A DNA stretch of 64,000 nt from Seiridium cupressi (lineage: Eukaryota; Ascomycota; Sordariomycetes; Amphisphaeriales; Sporocadaceae): NCBI GenBank assembly GCA_036674765.1, contig JARVKI010000128.1, positions 27,602 through 91,601 on the forward strand. Reading direction: 5' to 3'. Made by a program: the position numbers and the translations under genes. Of the stretch, positions 9,703 to 21,683 are shown one piece after another (the stretch's first letter is position 1; each line of letters begins with the position of its first letter). The notes beneath the pieces are model-generated. The model saw nothing but the letters and a program-made list of their open reading frames with translations, did not search any database and was not told where the DNA came from.

Positions 9703-11701
9703 ATGGGCTCCCACACCGACCAGCACGAGTATGATTTCATTGTTTGCGGGTCAGTCTCCCAAGCTTTCCGAACTCCGCGATATAGTATCAACTAATGCTA
9801 TTGGCAGTGGAGGAACATCCGGTTGTGTGATAGCCGGAAGGCTCGCCGAATGCGAGAATGTGAAAGTCCTGGTCATTGAAGCAGGTCAGCACAACGAGAA
9901 CCTTGAAAACAGCCACATGGCAGGAGGGTATGTCAACTCGCATGCGCACTGGGTTCGAAATGACGGCGCTGATCTGATCCTAGGTGGTCACAGCTCTTTG
10001 ACAAAGAGACTGACTGGAACATCATCTGTGAGAAAGGGGCTGGTATTCATGATCGTCCAGTAAAGCTGAGCAGAGGCAAGTATCTCGGCGGCTGTTCCGG
10101 GTGTAATGGTACACTCTGCATTCGCGGCTGCAAACAAGACTTCGATGATTGGAATCTTCAAGGCTGGAGTGGCGATGAGTTCTTTGGATACATGCAGAAG
10201 GTAAGAAACTGCCCTGGGTGTTGTATTTTTAGGCATGTTACTGACGCTTGACTATTTATTCCCAGTCCGAGAGTTTCCATTCCAAGGCCTGGTTCAAAGC
10301 AACTTCAAAATTGCACGGGGACGATGGCCCACTGCATCTAGAACCACACGACCTTGCGCCCATATCAGAACGGGTTATGGAGTCAATGATATCCGAAGGC
10401 ATGCCACTGGATCATGACATATTCTCCCACGGAGAGAATCCGCACGGGTGTGGTCATGTCTTACGCACAGTCCATCAGGGAGTACGCACCACTGGAGCGG
10501 ATTTCATCACAAGGGACCGCGCTAGAGGCAATGTCACCATTCTGGTTGAAACACACGTTGAAAAGATTCTCTTTGAGCGCACTACATCTGGAGAACTGCG
10601 AGCTTCAGGCGTCAGAGTCATCAGGCCCGATGGCACACCGGCCGAGATTACTGCCTCAAAGGAGGTGATTGTCAGCGGTGGAGCTTACTGTAGTCCAAAT
10701 GTCCTAAATCGGTCGGGCCTCGGACGGAAGCAAGATCTTGAACGTCTCGGAATCGATGTTCTTGTTGATCTGCCCGGCGTCGGCCAGAACTTGATGGATC
10801 ACTTGATTGTGTTCATGTTCTATGAGACAGAATAAAAGGGCCTCACGAACGATCACCTCGCGTATCACGACGATGGCATTGCTACCTTGTACAAGCTGTG
10901 GAAGGATAATAAGACAGGCTTTCTCTCCACTTTCCCTTTCGGTGCATTTGCATTCGCTCGACTCGACGATCGCCTGGCTGACTCTGAGCTATGGACGTCG
11001 GCTCCAAGGAAGCCTGGCCGTGATCCGATGGGACTGACGCCCCGCCAGCCAAATGTCGAGTTTTGGAACACTGAATGTTACGGAGGACCTAAACAGTTTG
11101 ACCAGTTCCCAATCGACCACAAGTATGCGTTTAGCATGATTGCGGAGCTGTTCGCCCCTCGGTCTCGCGGAACGGTCAAGTTGAAGAGCACCAACCCGCT
11201 CGACGGACCAGAGGTCGACTGTGGATTTCTAACCGATCCCCTGGATGTCGAAGTGCTCGCCGAAGCATGTCGGTTTGGCAATGAGATCATTACAAAAGGG
11301 AAAGGCACAAAGGATATCGTGAAAGGATCCTGGCCACCCAACTTGACACATCATAAATACACCACCAGAGAGGAATGGATTCCATACGTTCGTGAGAATG
11401 CTACCACTTGTAAGCTCACCTTGCCGTTTCATCTTTGGCTTATGACTACTTTCGACGCTTTGTTAACCGGTGGACAGGCTATCATGCATCCGGGACTTGC
11501 GCAATGGGGACGTCGGACAACCCCACAGCAGTTGTGGACGAGAAACTTTTTGTGAGGGGCGTGAAGGGATTGCGAGTGGCGGATTGCAGCATTATGCCAA
11601 CGCTGCACGGCGGCCATACACAAATGCCAGCGTACGGTACCGGGGAAAAGTGCGCGGATCTAATCAAAGCACATTGGTCGGATTTGGGTGTATCGATGTA
11701 G
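9703..11701 (+). pseudogene. GMC (glucose-methanol-choline) oxidoreductase with one in-frame stop
   Basis: Five exons (9703-9749, 9808-9927, 9984-10200, 10266-11409, 11478-11701) join to 584 codons with all introns in frame. The first junction rebuilds the FAD-binding GGGTSG motif; LGGCSGCNGT, a GGAYCSPNVL segment, LPGVGQNLMDH and the C-terminal HGGHTQMPAYG all fit. The catalytic His region YHASGTCAMG is rebuilt by the last splice. The only defect is a TAA at 10833-10835 (codon 318), after FMFYETE and before KGLTNDHLAYH; both sides are collinear with the family and in the same frame. The family oxidises primary alcohols with FAD. A 317-residue truncated product would lack the substrate domain and both catalytic residues. 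Recent inactivation, readthrough or a sequencing error are possible; the intact flanks argue that any loss is recent. Confidence 0.85.
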
Positions 11702-12358
11702 CAAGATTGGACTACCATTCTGGGAACCTAAAACAGCCTCTAGGAGGACATTTTATGCGGAGGCTTATATATTGCCCAAGTCTAGGCGAGCAACAGCCGA
11801 GAAGGATCGAGCTATACAAAGCCTATATGATTTGATGGCACATCCGGCCCCAAAAATCACGGACTAGAAGTGACTTGAATAATCACGACTTTGAAATCGT
11901 TTCTGCCTCCAAAGCGCGTAAACTCCTATTTTTACCGACACCTGTCCGATGTTAGAAGCGTTGGATGCTGAACTGTACCCAAGTATGCACAGACGCGAGT
12001 CTGATTGTATATTGCAATTGGATTGCTCCAGGCGCTAAAGTGCGGTATAGCATCCGAATATCTTATTCATATGACACTAGTTTGGTCAATTTTGCAAACC
12101 GCTTCTTCAATGAAGAGTGTAGGTGGCAACATTTCGCTGAGAGCTCACTGTTCGAATAATGGTAGGTAGCCACGAGGTCAGAAAAGACCTTCATCGACTA
12201 ATTTCAGCTAGTCATTCTCTTTTCGTTTGGCGCACCCTTCCAACAAGTTATATTATACCCTATATGATTAGCAGTGATAGGACTCGCATCGAAGTTGTTC
12301 TCCTAGTGATCATCAAATTGGTGTAGCAGAGCACATCGTCGTATGAGCATGGAAGAAA
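11702..12358. other. Intergenic, nothing recognised
   Basis: AT-richer sequence between the 3' end of the GMC gene and the 3' end of the P450 relic. No gene or repeat recognised. Confidence 0.5.
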
Positions 12359-13435
12359 CTAAGATCTGCCCATTCGCAGTCCGGCTCTAGCGACCAATCG
12401 AAATTTTAAAGCGGGCTCTTCCCAGACACCATATGCCTTTTGGCTTGGCCAAATCTGACTGTTTTCAGATAATATTATCTGATTGGAATTCCAGCACAGC
12501 CGGGCCAGGATCGCCGCAATCCGGCGCAAGCAAGGCTTCAGCAAATCAGCAATAGAACCTGTTTGTTGGAGATCAGACTTATTTTTGCCAATGCAGCTGC
12601 GAGGATCAAATGAGAAAGGTTGGAAAGCTTCCTTCCGATCGTTGAAAAACTCGGGCGCATCTAGCCATCGCTCGGGGCAAAAGTCCATTGGTCGGTTGAA
12701 GATGCTCTCACTGCAGTACATTGCCCAGTGGAGGATATTGAGCACTGTCTTCGAGAAGATTAGGAATATTCCTGAAATATACAGCGTTCACGTGTGTTAC
12801 TTTGCCTCGAATCATATGCCCTAAAATGATACTATTCGCGCTATAACATGCGGATGGCTTGCTAGGAGGTATGTCGCGCCACATAGAACGGTAGCAGTCG
12901 TCTAAGACCCAGCGACACTCAACACGTCTGCATCGGCTCTCACCTCTGCGTCGGAGAAGGTTTGGGTCATTACTTATGCCCGTTCGACAAGTTCCTATAT
13001 TCTTGGTTGATTGCTTGCTACTTTTCCTTCCTCATTCATTATTAGTTGAACGAAGTCTGGTCCTTCCACGTCTGAAGGGAGTCGCTCTGATAGTGTCTCC
13101 TACGCTATTTTTCTGGCAGAAGCTGTGTTTGTCGTACCATCGTGCTTGCTGAGAAGTCGTGGGCCATGAGCCGGCCCACTCAGCCACAGCCCTCGCGAGC
13201 TGTACCAAATGATATGATTCGTCTTTGAATTCGCATAAGCTGGATCCTTCAAGTTTTCTGCCTGGCCGTACTTTCGATAGCCCATGATAGCCTGCCACGC
13301 TGCGGATTCCAGTGCATTTGGCACCAGACGGACCATGGAGCCATAGCGGCGGTGAAGGTCTAAGGATACAAGATGTTCTCTGCCACTCAAGATCGTAGCC
13401 AGCCTGTAAGTTGAAGCAGTTTATTGGGGACCAAA
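12359..13435 (-). pseudogene. Cytochrome P450 relic (N- and C-terminal fragments)
   Basis: Two fragments of one P450 lie in order on the minus strand. The upstream one (about 13435-13100) has the early P450 signature LHRRYGSMVRLVPNALE followed by a YRKYGQAENLKDPAY segment. The downstream one (about 12790-12359) has LHWAMYCSE, the PERWLD segment and the heme loop FSFDPRSCIGK, in which the usual first Gly of FxxGxRxCxG is Asp. After the heme loop an intron remnant with ATAAGT in place of a GT donor interrupts the frame. The central 300 or so residues, including the I-helix and the ExxR motif, were not found. No product is expected. The relic stands tail-to-tail with the broken GMC gene, so the two may be leftovers of a secondary-metabolism locus (inference). 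Confidence 0.75.
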
Positions 13436-13597
13436 CTTGCGTCTTTCCACCACTCAGATCTGCCCCGGGTGCGACGTTGACTCCATTATCCCCGATCTGC
13501 TCTCCCAACTCGAAGTTACTTGCAGCATTTCCCGAACAGCGCACAGCCGATCTTTTCAGGCGGGTTTGAAGAAGCTGCCTCTGTAGCCAACCAAGGA

Positions 13598-15010
13598 TTA
13601 CCTTCTACAAAGTCTACCGCCATCTTCACCTCGCCAATCACAAAACGCAACCCATAGTTGCACTGCTCCTAGAAGTGTTGTAGTAACACCGAACATGATC
13701 GCTACCACGAAAGCCCCAAACGTCACCCAAAATGAATGTCTGGCTCCTTTCTTTCTTTCTGACCATCTGCCCGCCCAGGAGATCGGCGTCGGATCCTCAA
13801 CCTCCTCATAGAGGATATCTAACCGTAGTGCCCAATGCGGAAATCTTTGGTACAGTTCACGACGATTAGTTAGCGGGCGCCTGTAGGCACCCTCCTTCTC
13901 GAAGGGAAATGCCAGTCGTTCGTCCAAATCAGAGCCAGGCTGAGTTGACAACGATGGCCATCGAAATTTCGGCCTCATCCTTTGACGGAGCCATTGAGCA
14001 TCGTGCGTCGGAAACAGGATTCTGAAGGTCATCAACGTTTCAAGCAAGAATGTTGGTGGAAAGTAGCCTCTGCACGAATATTGCTATTGTTGTGCTGCCG
14101 GCACTCTGGTGATCACTAACCTTTCTAGACTTGCGCCCATATCTAGAACCTCGAGAAACTTCAGATTTGTTCCATCATCGATTGTTTGGTGAGCCAAAAT
14201 CTTATTATTATGAATAACCTTGGCAGTGTTATATGCGATACCATAAGAGGCCTCAAGAAGGCATGGGAGGCCGAACACTTTGAGAACCTTGCGATGTTCG
14301 CTCGTGCTGAGGCTCAAATGGTCGCAAAGATGTTCTGTCCAGCTAATTTCGATATCAGCGTAGGCTTCTAAGTAGCTGGCTCGTAGCTTTGTGGTTTTGA
14401 TACGGGTTGTTGGCAAATCAACCGCACTATATGTCGGAAACATCTCTTGCATAAAGTGTTCCAAGGATTGCCCGTCTTCCCAGTCCACTCTGGAAATCCC
14501 TGCCGAGATACTCATTGGATCATGCGTGATACTGATGACGAACATGAGTGTCACAACTAGGTCCAGAGCTGCGTCGATCTCGCTTTCATCGAAACGTCCA
14601 GCTGATTGAGTTGTAGAGCTGGAGTCTTGACTTGTGTCTGATGATAAATTCAGAGCCATTGGCTCGGAGGAATAATCTGATAATCCATTTTGCATTGCGT
14701 CCCGGGACCGATAGAGTTTCAAGAGAGTGTGCTTAAGATGTCGTCTGGGATGTCGCACATGTTGTTTTAAGAATCTCATTAGAAATACTAATTCATCGGG
14801 AGAGATTGGCGTGTTGTCCATAGACCGTTGTTCTTGGAAATATCGCAGATATGCTGCAAGTTCATCGCGATTGATGTGGCTTCTTCTCAGTGACGTTAAG
14901 TGAGCGTTTTGCGGGAGTCCCCAAAACTCTTCGAGTATACTGCTGCCAGAAATAGACCGCCGCTCTACGACGTGCTCTGGGATTGCTGGATAAGTGGGCA
15001 TTTTGTGCAT
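13598..15010 (-). CDS. Fungal-specific membrane-anchored protein of unknown function
   Basis: Two exons (15010-14121 and 14069-13598) with a 51-nt GTTAGT..CAG intron give 453 residues. The junction rebuilds a MGASLERGYFPPTFLLETL segment typical of a large fungal-only family. Near the C-terminus a conserved segment (DPTPISWAGRWSERKK) leads into one transmembrane helix of about 25 hydrophobic residues, then a short Arg-rich tail. The layout of long soluble N-terminal domain, single helix and short tail recalls CorA-like fungal proteins but I see no GMN motif, so transport is not claimed. Relatives of this type are, as far as I know, abundant and uncharacterised in Sordariomycetes. It is transcribed divergently from the protease-like/zinc-finger gene, with about 320 bp between the chosen starts. 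An ATG three codons in (15001) is an equally possible start. Confidence 0.72.
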
Positions 15011-15334
15011 TATGCCAAGCTTGAATACGAAGGACGCGAATCAATCATGAAATACATAACCAGTTATTCTTCTCTGGCGGACCTCGCGAGCACCGAGAAC
15101 AAGGCTGCAGCGCTGAGTTGCTGACACTCTCACGAACATATCCACTACGCAGGCGGTCATGTGATCATGCATAAGCGAGCGGTCAAACGAGGAATTTGCA
15201 GTTGTTCAGCCTCACGGCGAGACGCGAGGTTTCGCCCAGATCACCTGCACCATCGCAGCACTCAGCATGCAGTCCATGGTCTCCTCAACCCCCACTCCGA
15301 AAGTGATAGTGATCCAAAAAAAAAGCCGGGTTCT

Positions 15335-18139
15335 ATGGCAATGTCTCATACTCTTGTTCGTGAGCAGCCCAGACCTCCGCGGGCTGAGTCCGGCTCACCA
15401 GAGCTCTTTGGAGTTGGAGGTGATGTGCCGACTATCAATGACCTCGAAAAATTCGAAAACCAACTACATAATAGTGCTCGCCCAAGAGCACAGCCACCAG
15501 TCAGACCGCAATATCACGGTCAAACGAGCATCCTGGGTGGAAAAAGCAGTAGAATAGGTTTGACCCAATCGCAAACAAGGCGAACAGTGGAATTGAAATC
15601 AGAAGCTTTCTGGCATAGACTTCTCACACCTTTGCGGGGAACTGTGGAAGAATTGGAGATACGACGTCTTGCTGAATTCGACCAGGATGGGGAGAAGAGC
15701 TATAGGCAGTTTATGGCCTACTTGAGGGAAGCTACTGAAGACTTTGCAGACTCCAGAAACGATCCATTTTGCGAATTCCAGGGACGCAGACTTATCTACA
15801 CCAAAGTCTGCCGGGTTCAAAACGGCTCAAATATCAACCAGCAGTATATCTGCATCAAAGGCTTCAAGAATGAAAGTGAGGTCCGACGCGCTCTTGCACA
15901 ACTTTCTCGCACGAGATTCAGAAAGCAGTATTGTCCGCCACTTCACATATGTTACGACCTACGACTGGAGGTCCTTGCGGCACGGCCGCATGCTTATGTA
16001 AAAAGATATCCCCCCAAGCACACATTGTGTGGACTTCTGGTCGAGATTGGAGGAGCCGAAAGTCATCGCGTCGTGACCATCGGCGGACTTTTGAGAAGTG
16101 GCACTAGTGGCACTTTATGGGCGGTCACATCGAGCCATTTACCAAATGACGAAGATGAATATGCCGATTCGAGCATTGCCTACGATGAAATACCGCAAGA
16201 GGACTACGACAATGTACCGCCTCTCGCGCCTCCAGTCATTATTTTATCCGACTCTAGTCGAAAGGAACATACCCGCATCCGAGATGATACGTATTCATCG
16301 CTGGTGTTACCACCCTTGACTTCACTGGGCGAAGTCTCTCTATCCGGAGACGAGTGGGCAGTCATCAAGCTCGATGATCAAAGCCTGCCATTGCCAAACG
16401 GCTTTTCAGTCGACAATAAAACACTCTATGTGTCTGATATAGCACCAAACCCCGATGATAAGTCTGTCGTGGCACTTGGAGGGATCAGTGGGCCGATAAA
16501 CATGTGCCTCAAGCATCACGTGGTACCGCTACGGCTTCCAAGTGGTGCATGGGCCGATACATGGACAGCTGAGATTGTGGATAGCGGTAAGAACATGAAT
16601 TCCTTCCAAGTTCGCATCTAAACATGATATTTAGTTCCCACAAAGGGAGACTCGGGAGCCTGGGTCGTCGACCCTCAGACAGGCACCGTATACGGTCATA
16701 TTATAGCAACAGATGGCGATGAGGTCTTCATTCTCCCGTTCAAGGACATCCTATGCCAATTGAGGTCTCAGAGTTCTTATGATGATATTATTCTCCCTGA
16801 TGCCTTCGAATGTCTAGCTAACAGCGCGCAAGCCTATTGGAAGATGGGTAACGTGAAAACAGCAAAGACGTTTGCTCGTGAAGCCGCTGGGCTTCATTTC
16901 TTGCAGCGATCCTCTCCATCTCATCATGCAAGAGCTCTTTCGGACCCTTGGGAGAACTCCATCGCTGATATCATAATGAGAACCGGTCCCGATCTGAGTC
17001 TAGCGTTTGACCAGGAGCCCTCGGAAGCGCAAGACGGTCAAGACCAGCGAACTTTGGGACACACGGTAGTCGAGCCGCAGTCGTGGCAGGAGCAGGATTT
17101 CAACGCTTTTGAAAACCGCGAATCTTTAATCCAGGATAAGCCAGCAGCTGAAGACACGAGCATGAAACCTCTTCGTGTTGGCGATAAACTCATTGACGAA
17201 CCAAATACTAGAGCGATACACACATCCATCGGCAAGGGTGCGACAGTCAGACTAGACGAATATCATGAATGGTTGGTATCCAGTATCCCTAAGAAGAATG
17301 AAACTCGACTTGGCGAAAAACCAGAAGTCACCTCTAAACAGCATGCTGCTATGGCAAGACAAATGACCGAAATTCAGGGCGAACAGCCTTTCTATGCTGG
17401 TTATGTCCTTGCCGAAGAAGGAGCTACTAGAGCTATGGAAGGATCCAGCCACGAGGATGCACTTGGTGTTCTTGACGAATAACATCAATGGCTAATCTCA
17501 AGCGTCCCTAAGAAATCCGCAGGCGAAGACTTGTTGTCGTTTGAGAAGATCGCACCCTCCCTTGAGGCACAAAAACAATTTGCTTGTCCTTTTTACAAAA
17601 GATCGCCAATTCGTTTTCGTAATTGCAAGGAAAATAGATTTAATAGTATTGGCGACTTGAAGCAACACCTCAGAAGACAGCACCAATACCGCCCACAATG
17701 CCCTAAGTGCGGAAAGGTATTTCCAGATGGCCGACAAGCAAGTACAATCGATTTTGCTGCTGACTGGGATACTCTACAAGAGCGTCACAGATCGCAAGGA
17801 TGCAAGCCCGGCACAACCACGAATCTCGATGGATTGAACCAGATGCAAACAGCCACATGCAGGGAGTGCGCGAGGGGTTCAGATGTGCACCAGTGGACCC
17901 ATTTGTATCAGTCAATTTTCCCGGATGTCGCTACGGAACACCTGCCATCGCCTTTTGTGGGTGAGGTTCCACCGTAGTTTAAAATCGAGAATTATATCAC
18001 CCATGAAACTTATACAACGTCTAAGCAGCAGTTGGAATCTAAAGGATACACAGGCGAGCCTTTACAACACATGTTAGGAGCGATGCGAGATGTTTACTAA
18101 AAGCTCCTACAGGATTTTCCAGCAGATGCTAGCGTATGA
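15335..18139 (+). pseudogene. Trypsin-fold-like / repeat / C2H2-type protein gene with several in-frame stops
   Basis: The main open frame runs to 16592, then a 43-nt intron (16593-16635, GTAAGA..TAG) leads to a VPTKGDSGAWVVD segment, the GDSG motif of trypsin-like folds; an upstream LWAVTSSHLP segment could hold the histidine. The middle part has a helical AQAYWKMGNVKTAKTFAREAA stretch and a tandem repeat (DEYHEWLVSSIPKK, then DE-stop-HQWLISSVPKK) about 75 residues apart. In the second copy the Tyr codon is TAA (17480-17482). The frame stays open beyond it into a fungal C2H2-like region (CPFYKR, C, LKQHLRRQHQYRPQCPKCGKVF), then meets TAG at 17975-17977, TAA at 18098-18100 and TGA at 18137-18139. 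The start is uncertain: open sequence begins at 15161, but the ATG at 15335 avoids a low-complexity, poly-Lys leader. A product ending at 17482 would still hold the protease-like domain. Confidence 0.65.
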
Positions 18140-18805
18140 TAATCGTTCGAGATCGGGTTAAATGAATATGTTACGTTAACCATTGTATCGAAGAATATTC
18201 TAGCATTCAAGGAAAATTGCTATAATGCCTGCTTTTTCAATCTCAGTACAGCTAGCAATAGCGCATGCTATTCTCACGCACCCATCATGTTCCCGATCAT
18301 CAATGCAATCAGTCTGCGTCCGAGGCTAGTTGCATTGCATTTTTCAACGGCAGTGGGCTTGGAAACAGTAGGCTTAGTAAAGTGGAAGTTATCAACATTT
18401 CACGGGGGTGCTTAGGATTCCATAATATTCAACGCCAGCGAGAGCGTTTAGGCGACCGAAAAGATCATCGCAGGCCTCGGCGCGATGATGTATGTTGCTA
18501 TCAGTGCCATGGAGGTATTGGCGTAGTCGTCACAGACACGAGTGATATGTGCGGTGCACTGGAAGTTAAAAGCCAACTAGTAAACCACGGTAATGCTCTG
18601 GTATGACTAGGTCAGTGAGCGTGACGGCTCGAGGCTCGAGCCTTTTGCCCTTGATCGAAATCGTTGATATTATTGAGGTCCATTAGACCTAAAGTCTGTC
18701 GACAAGCTGCGAATTAAGACCTATCAAAACATTGGAGAGAACCAATCTCAAGAAATACACCAAGTCCTGCTACCAGGACTACGCTAATGGATGTGCTTGC
18801 TTCTG
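18140..18805. other. Intergenic, no supported gene
   Basis: Follows the decayed C2H2 gene and precedes the 3' end of the aspartic-protease-like gene. One open frame of 113 codons (18265-18606) has no recognisable domain and is not annotated. Confidence 0.5.
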
Positions 18806-20937
18806 TCAGAATAAACGCGCTGCTGGATTGACGGGTGTTGAAGGGGACACGAGGTCTGCATCTCCTCTCTCATCCTGCCATCCTGTAGTGCCTAGTGTAG
18901 ATACGAAAGGCGAAGGGGGGCTTTCGTCGCCTTCTCTTTCATCGCGCCATGGTAGAGTGCCCACCGTCGAAACCTGATCCGTCTCTGTTCTTCCTGCTTC
19001 GCTCCCCGCCAATTCATAGTATACAGGGGTTTCGCTTCGTGGTTGCATCGATTCACCGTGAAGCTGGTAAATTTGTTGGGAGGTGCCATCCATCTCCACA
19101 TTTGGTCTTACATGTGTATCTTCGCCGTCCAATTCTGAACCATGCGCGCCAGAAGCCTTCTCGCTAGCAAAATTTACAGGAGAGTCTGTTGTTGATTTGG
19201 ACGCCGAGTTATGTACTGGACCCGTGAGCACCGATTCGTCAGGTTCTGGCTCGGACGCTGCGTAGGCCCTCTTCTTTCGTCGACGGAGAATAACGAAGAC
19301 AACAGCCGCAATAAGGAGAGCTAGCAAGACACATCCAATCACAATTCCTGCTATAGAACCCCCGCCTAGAGATGTACCATTTGAAGTTGAGGTGCACCCG
19401 CTGGTCGAGGAGCAGTCGGATTCAGAGTCTTTTGATGTGATAGTGACAATGTTTTCTTCGGCACCTTGAAGCCAGGCGCACGCCGAGACATTAAAGACGC
19501 CGCGCTCGTAGTCGGCGGTGAGATAACTGCAACGGGAGTTATTAGTCCATTCAATCCAGATTTGTTTTAACAGTTGACCGCCCTTACGCTTCTTGTAGGA
19601 ATGTCCGGCCTAGTGTATACTGGGTTGCGTTGGCCGCTCGTTTCAGCGGAAAGTAATAGCTAGTATTGTCGACTAAAGGAGCCTCTGCCGTGAGGTCGAA
19701 CGCATCGTATGGGAGAACTATCCTCACGCTATCCCCCCCGGAGTTCACATCAGACAGCCGGAAAGACACCTCCGCGTCTGAATCGAGCAGTGTAGTGTGA
19801 TGCGTGTCATTTACCAAGTATAAGCCACTTGTGTTGTCGAGAGTCAACCCAAAGGCATCCTCGAAAGCGTCACACACATCATCTGGAAGCCAAAGGTACG
19901 GATCTGTCGAATCTATGTAGATGTCGATGGGGTCGGAAAGGAGAGTGGCCGAGGTCGATCCGCTGTAGCTGATCGACTGGAGAGCAACAACCAAGTCTCT
20001 TGTAACATCGCCTGCCATCGTAAAGGACACCGAGTTCTCCGTGAAACGTGACATATCATATCCTGAGAAAATCAATTGGCCATAGACTTCCTTGAGGCCT
20101 GTGGCAAATGGGGCACGGATCAGCGAATGAAGACAACATAACTTTCTACCAGTGATCTTACGGTATTGGGCGCCGGCTGTATAACTCCAGCTCAAACTTG
20201 GAATAATGCCTTGACTTTTGAGGGCGGTGAGAAACGACGGCGAGGAGTAATTTCCAAGTGAGGTGAAGTTCACTGGTTGGCTATTAAGCCCAAAGATTCC
20301 TCTATAAGCGATATCAAGTCAGTGATAGGTCACCGACCGTAAAGGCGGGAACGGCATACAGATAAAAGGGCTCAGCTGTCGCGATGCCGGCGACGGTCTG
20401 ATTGTCGAGACTAGGTCCAAGAAGACCTATACCTAGATGATCTAGAGCGAAATCTGCCGCTTGGTAGTATCCAAGATTGGCCTCAAGGCCAACTCCATTC
20501 TCGTTGATCCCGAATGTACCCACGTCACTCCAGCTCGTGGAGTCATTTGGATTGAACAGATTGCCCCGAGAGACTGCGCAATCTGATGGTACGGTTGTAA
20601 AAACAGAAGTCGAGCAACCATATTCTGACAAGACAACCATTGACTCTGGAGAGGCCGTGGAGACGAGCACTCTCACATCCTGCTCCGGTGTTCCGACCCG
20701 AATATCGAAGCTACTCCATGGCCCATCGTTTCCTTCACTAGACAATGCGTTAGAAAGTAATAAATAGCCGACCAGAGGATACAGATTAAATTACAAATAT
20801 TCACTGGGTGAAATGACAACGGCTTCGAGAGTGGTGTTTGACTGAGAGCGCGTGGTCATAGTATTTTGATTGCCAAGTCCCCAACATTCCAATATCCATG
20901 AAAACAGGCACACTGTGATTATTACGGCAGAATACAT
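18806..20937 (-). CDS. Membrane-anchored pepsin-fold (A1 aspartic peptidase-like) protein, probably inactive
   Basis: Five exons (20937-20795, 20737-20360, 20301-20162, 20098-19588, 19526-18806) give 630 residues. Order: signal peptide (about 1-22); pepsin-like N-lobe beginning SPSEYFEGNDGPWSSFDIRVGTP; a C-lobe with the FGLNSQP and SLSWSYTAGAQYR segments; a Ser/Cys-rich spacer; one transmembrane helix (IAGIVIGCVLLALLIAAVV) followed by RRRKKR; and a cytoplasmic tail of about 155 residues rich in Glu, Ser and Thr. The first catalytic DTG position reads VSTASPES, so the nucleophilic Asp is absent; the second lobe retains an Asp-Ser-Thr in IYIDSTDPYLWLP. This suggests a surface pseudopeptidase, possibly a receptor or cell-wall protein with cytosolic signalling tail (inference). 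Fungal relatives with the same substitution are common and uncharacterised. Confidence 0.8.
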
Positions 20938-21683
20938 GTTGACGACTTGCGCATTCGCGAGGAACAATGTGCATCGACAAGCATCGGCTCAAAAGAAACG
21001 AACCGGTGTTCGGCCAATACCAGCTGCAATTGGTATAACGATCAGCAGTGTCTTTCATTAGACATGATAAAAACACGAAGCAGAGGTTGAATGGCGTAGT
21101 TCAACGGTAACGTATCCACGCGCCAGGCTAAACATATAGTTGGCTAGGCCTATCCCATATCCTGTCTATTGCCGCGTCTGAAGCCACCAATATTACCGGT
21201 TACAAGCTTCGAGCATCTCAACGTCATAGCAGGTTTAACCCCTGGCCTAATCACACTCTAGGACCAATTGGGCCAGTGGGAAACCCACTTACAGGGCCTC
21301 CTGTGGGCACAACAACCAAGTTGACAGGCACCATTGACCCATGCGATGACTTGGCTCCAGTGGGGCCTGTCCAATCACGGAGCTATACTAGATAGAACGT
21401 TAGGTTGTTGTCTGTCTTTTCCCCTTCTCGGTCGCCCAACCGGAGCAATATGCTGGACATGACAGCATCAACACGTACACACGAACAGGGGCTCGCGCAG
21501 CCGGAGGCTGGAATACCCGTTGGACAGCCGTTGCCATGGCCTGTCAGAGTAGCTTCGATAAAACCGCAAGCCGTCTGCGCTTCCGTCGTTGAGTCGCTTG
21601 TCGCTCAACCCAACTCTCGTTGTCGCATATTTTGTGTTTCGCTCGTTCAAACCAAAGTTGTTGTCGTTGGAAGAATTGCGGTC
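20938..21683. promoter_or_regulatory. Divergent promoter of two cell-surface protein genes
   Basis: About 750 bp between the start codons of the pepsin-fold protein (-) and the mucin-like protein (+). Both products are predicted to reach the cell surface, so co-regulation from this region is plausible but unproven. No specific binding motif is claimed. Open frames inside it show no family resemblance. Confidence 0.4.

Noticed and set aside
10800..10840. A mini-intron removing the stop in the GMC gene
   Set aside because: The only GT..AG pairs that would remove it give introns of about 22-35 nt, below the fungal minimum, and would delete conserved residues.
13032..13544. 170-codon minus-strand frame over the P450 relic
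   Set aside because: The P450 signature lies in the overlapping frame at 13100-13435; this one shows no family resemblance.
17450..17510. A short intron removing the TAA at 17480
   Set aside because: GTGTTC..CAAG would be only about 40 nt and would cut into the well-matched internal repeat.
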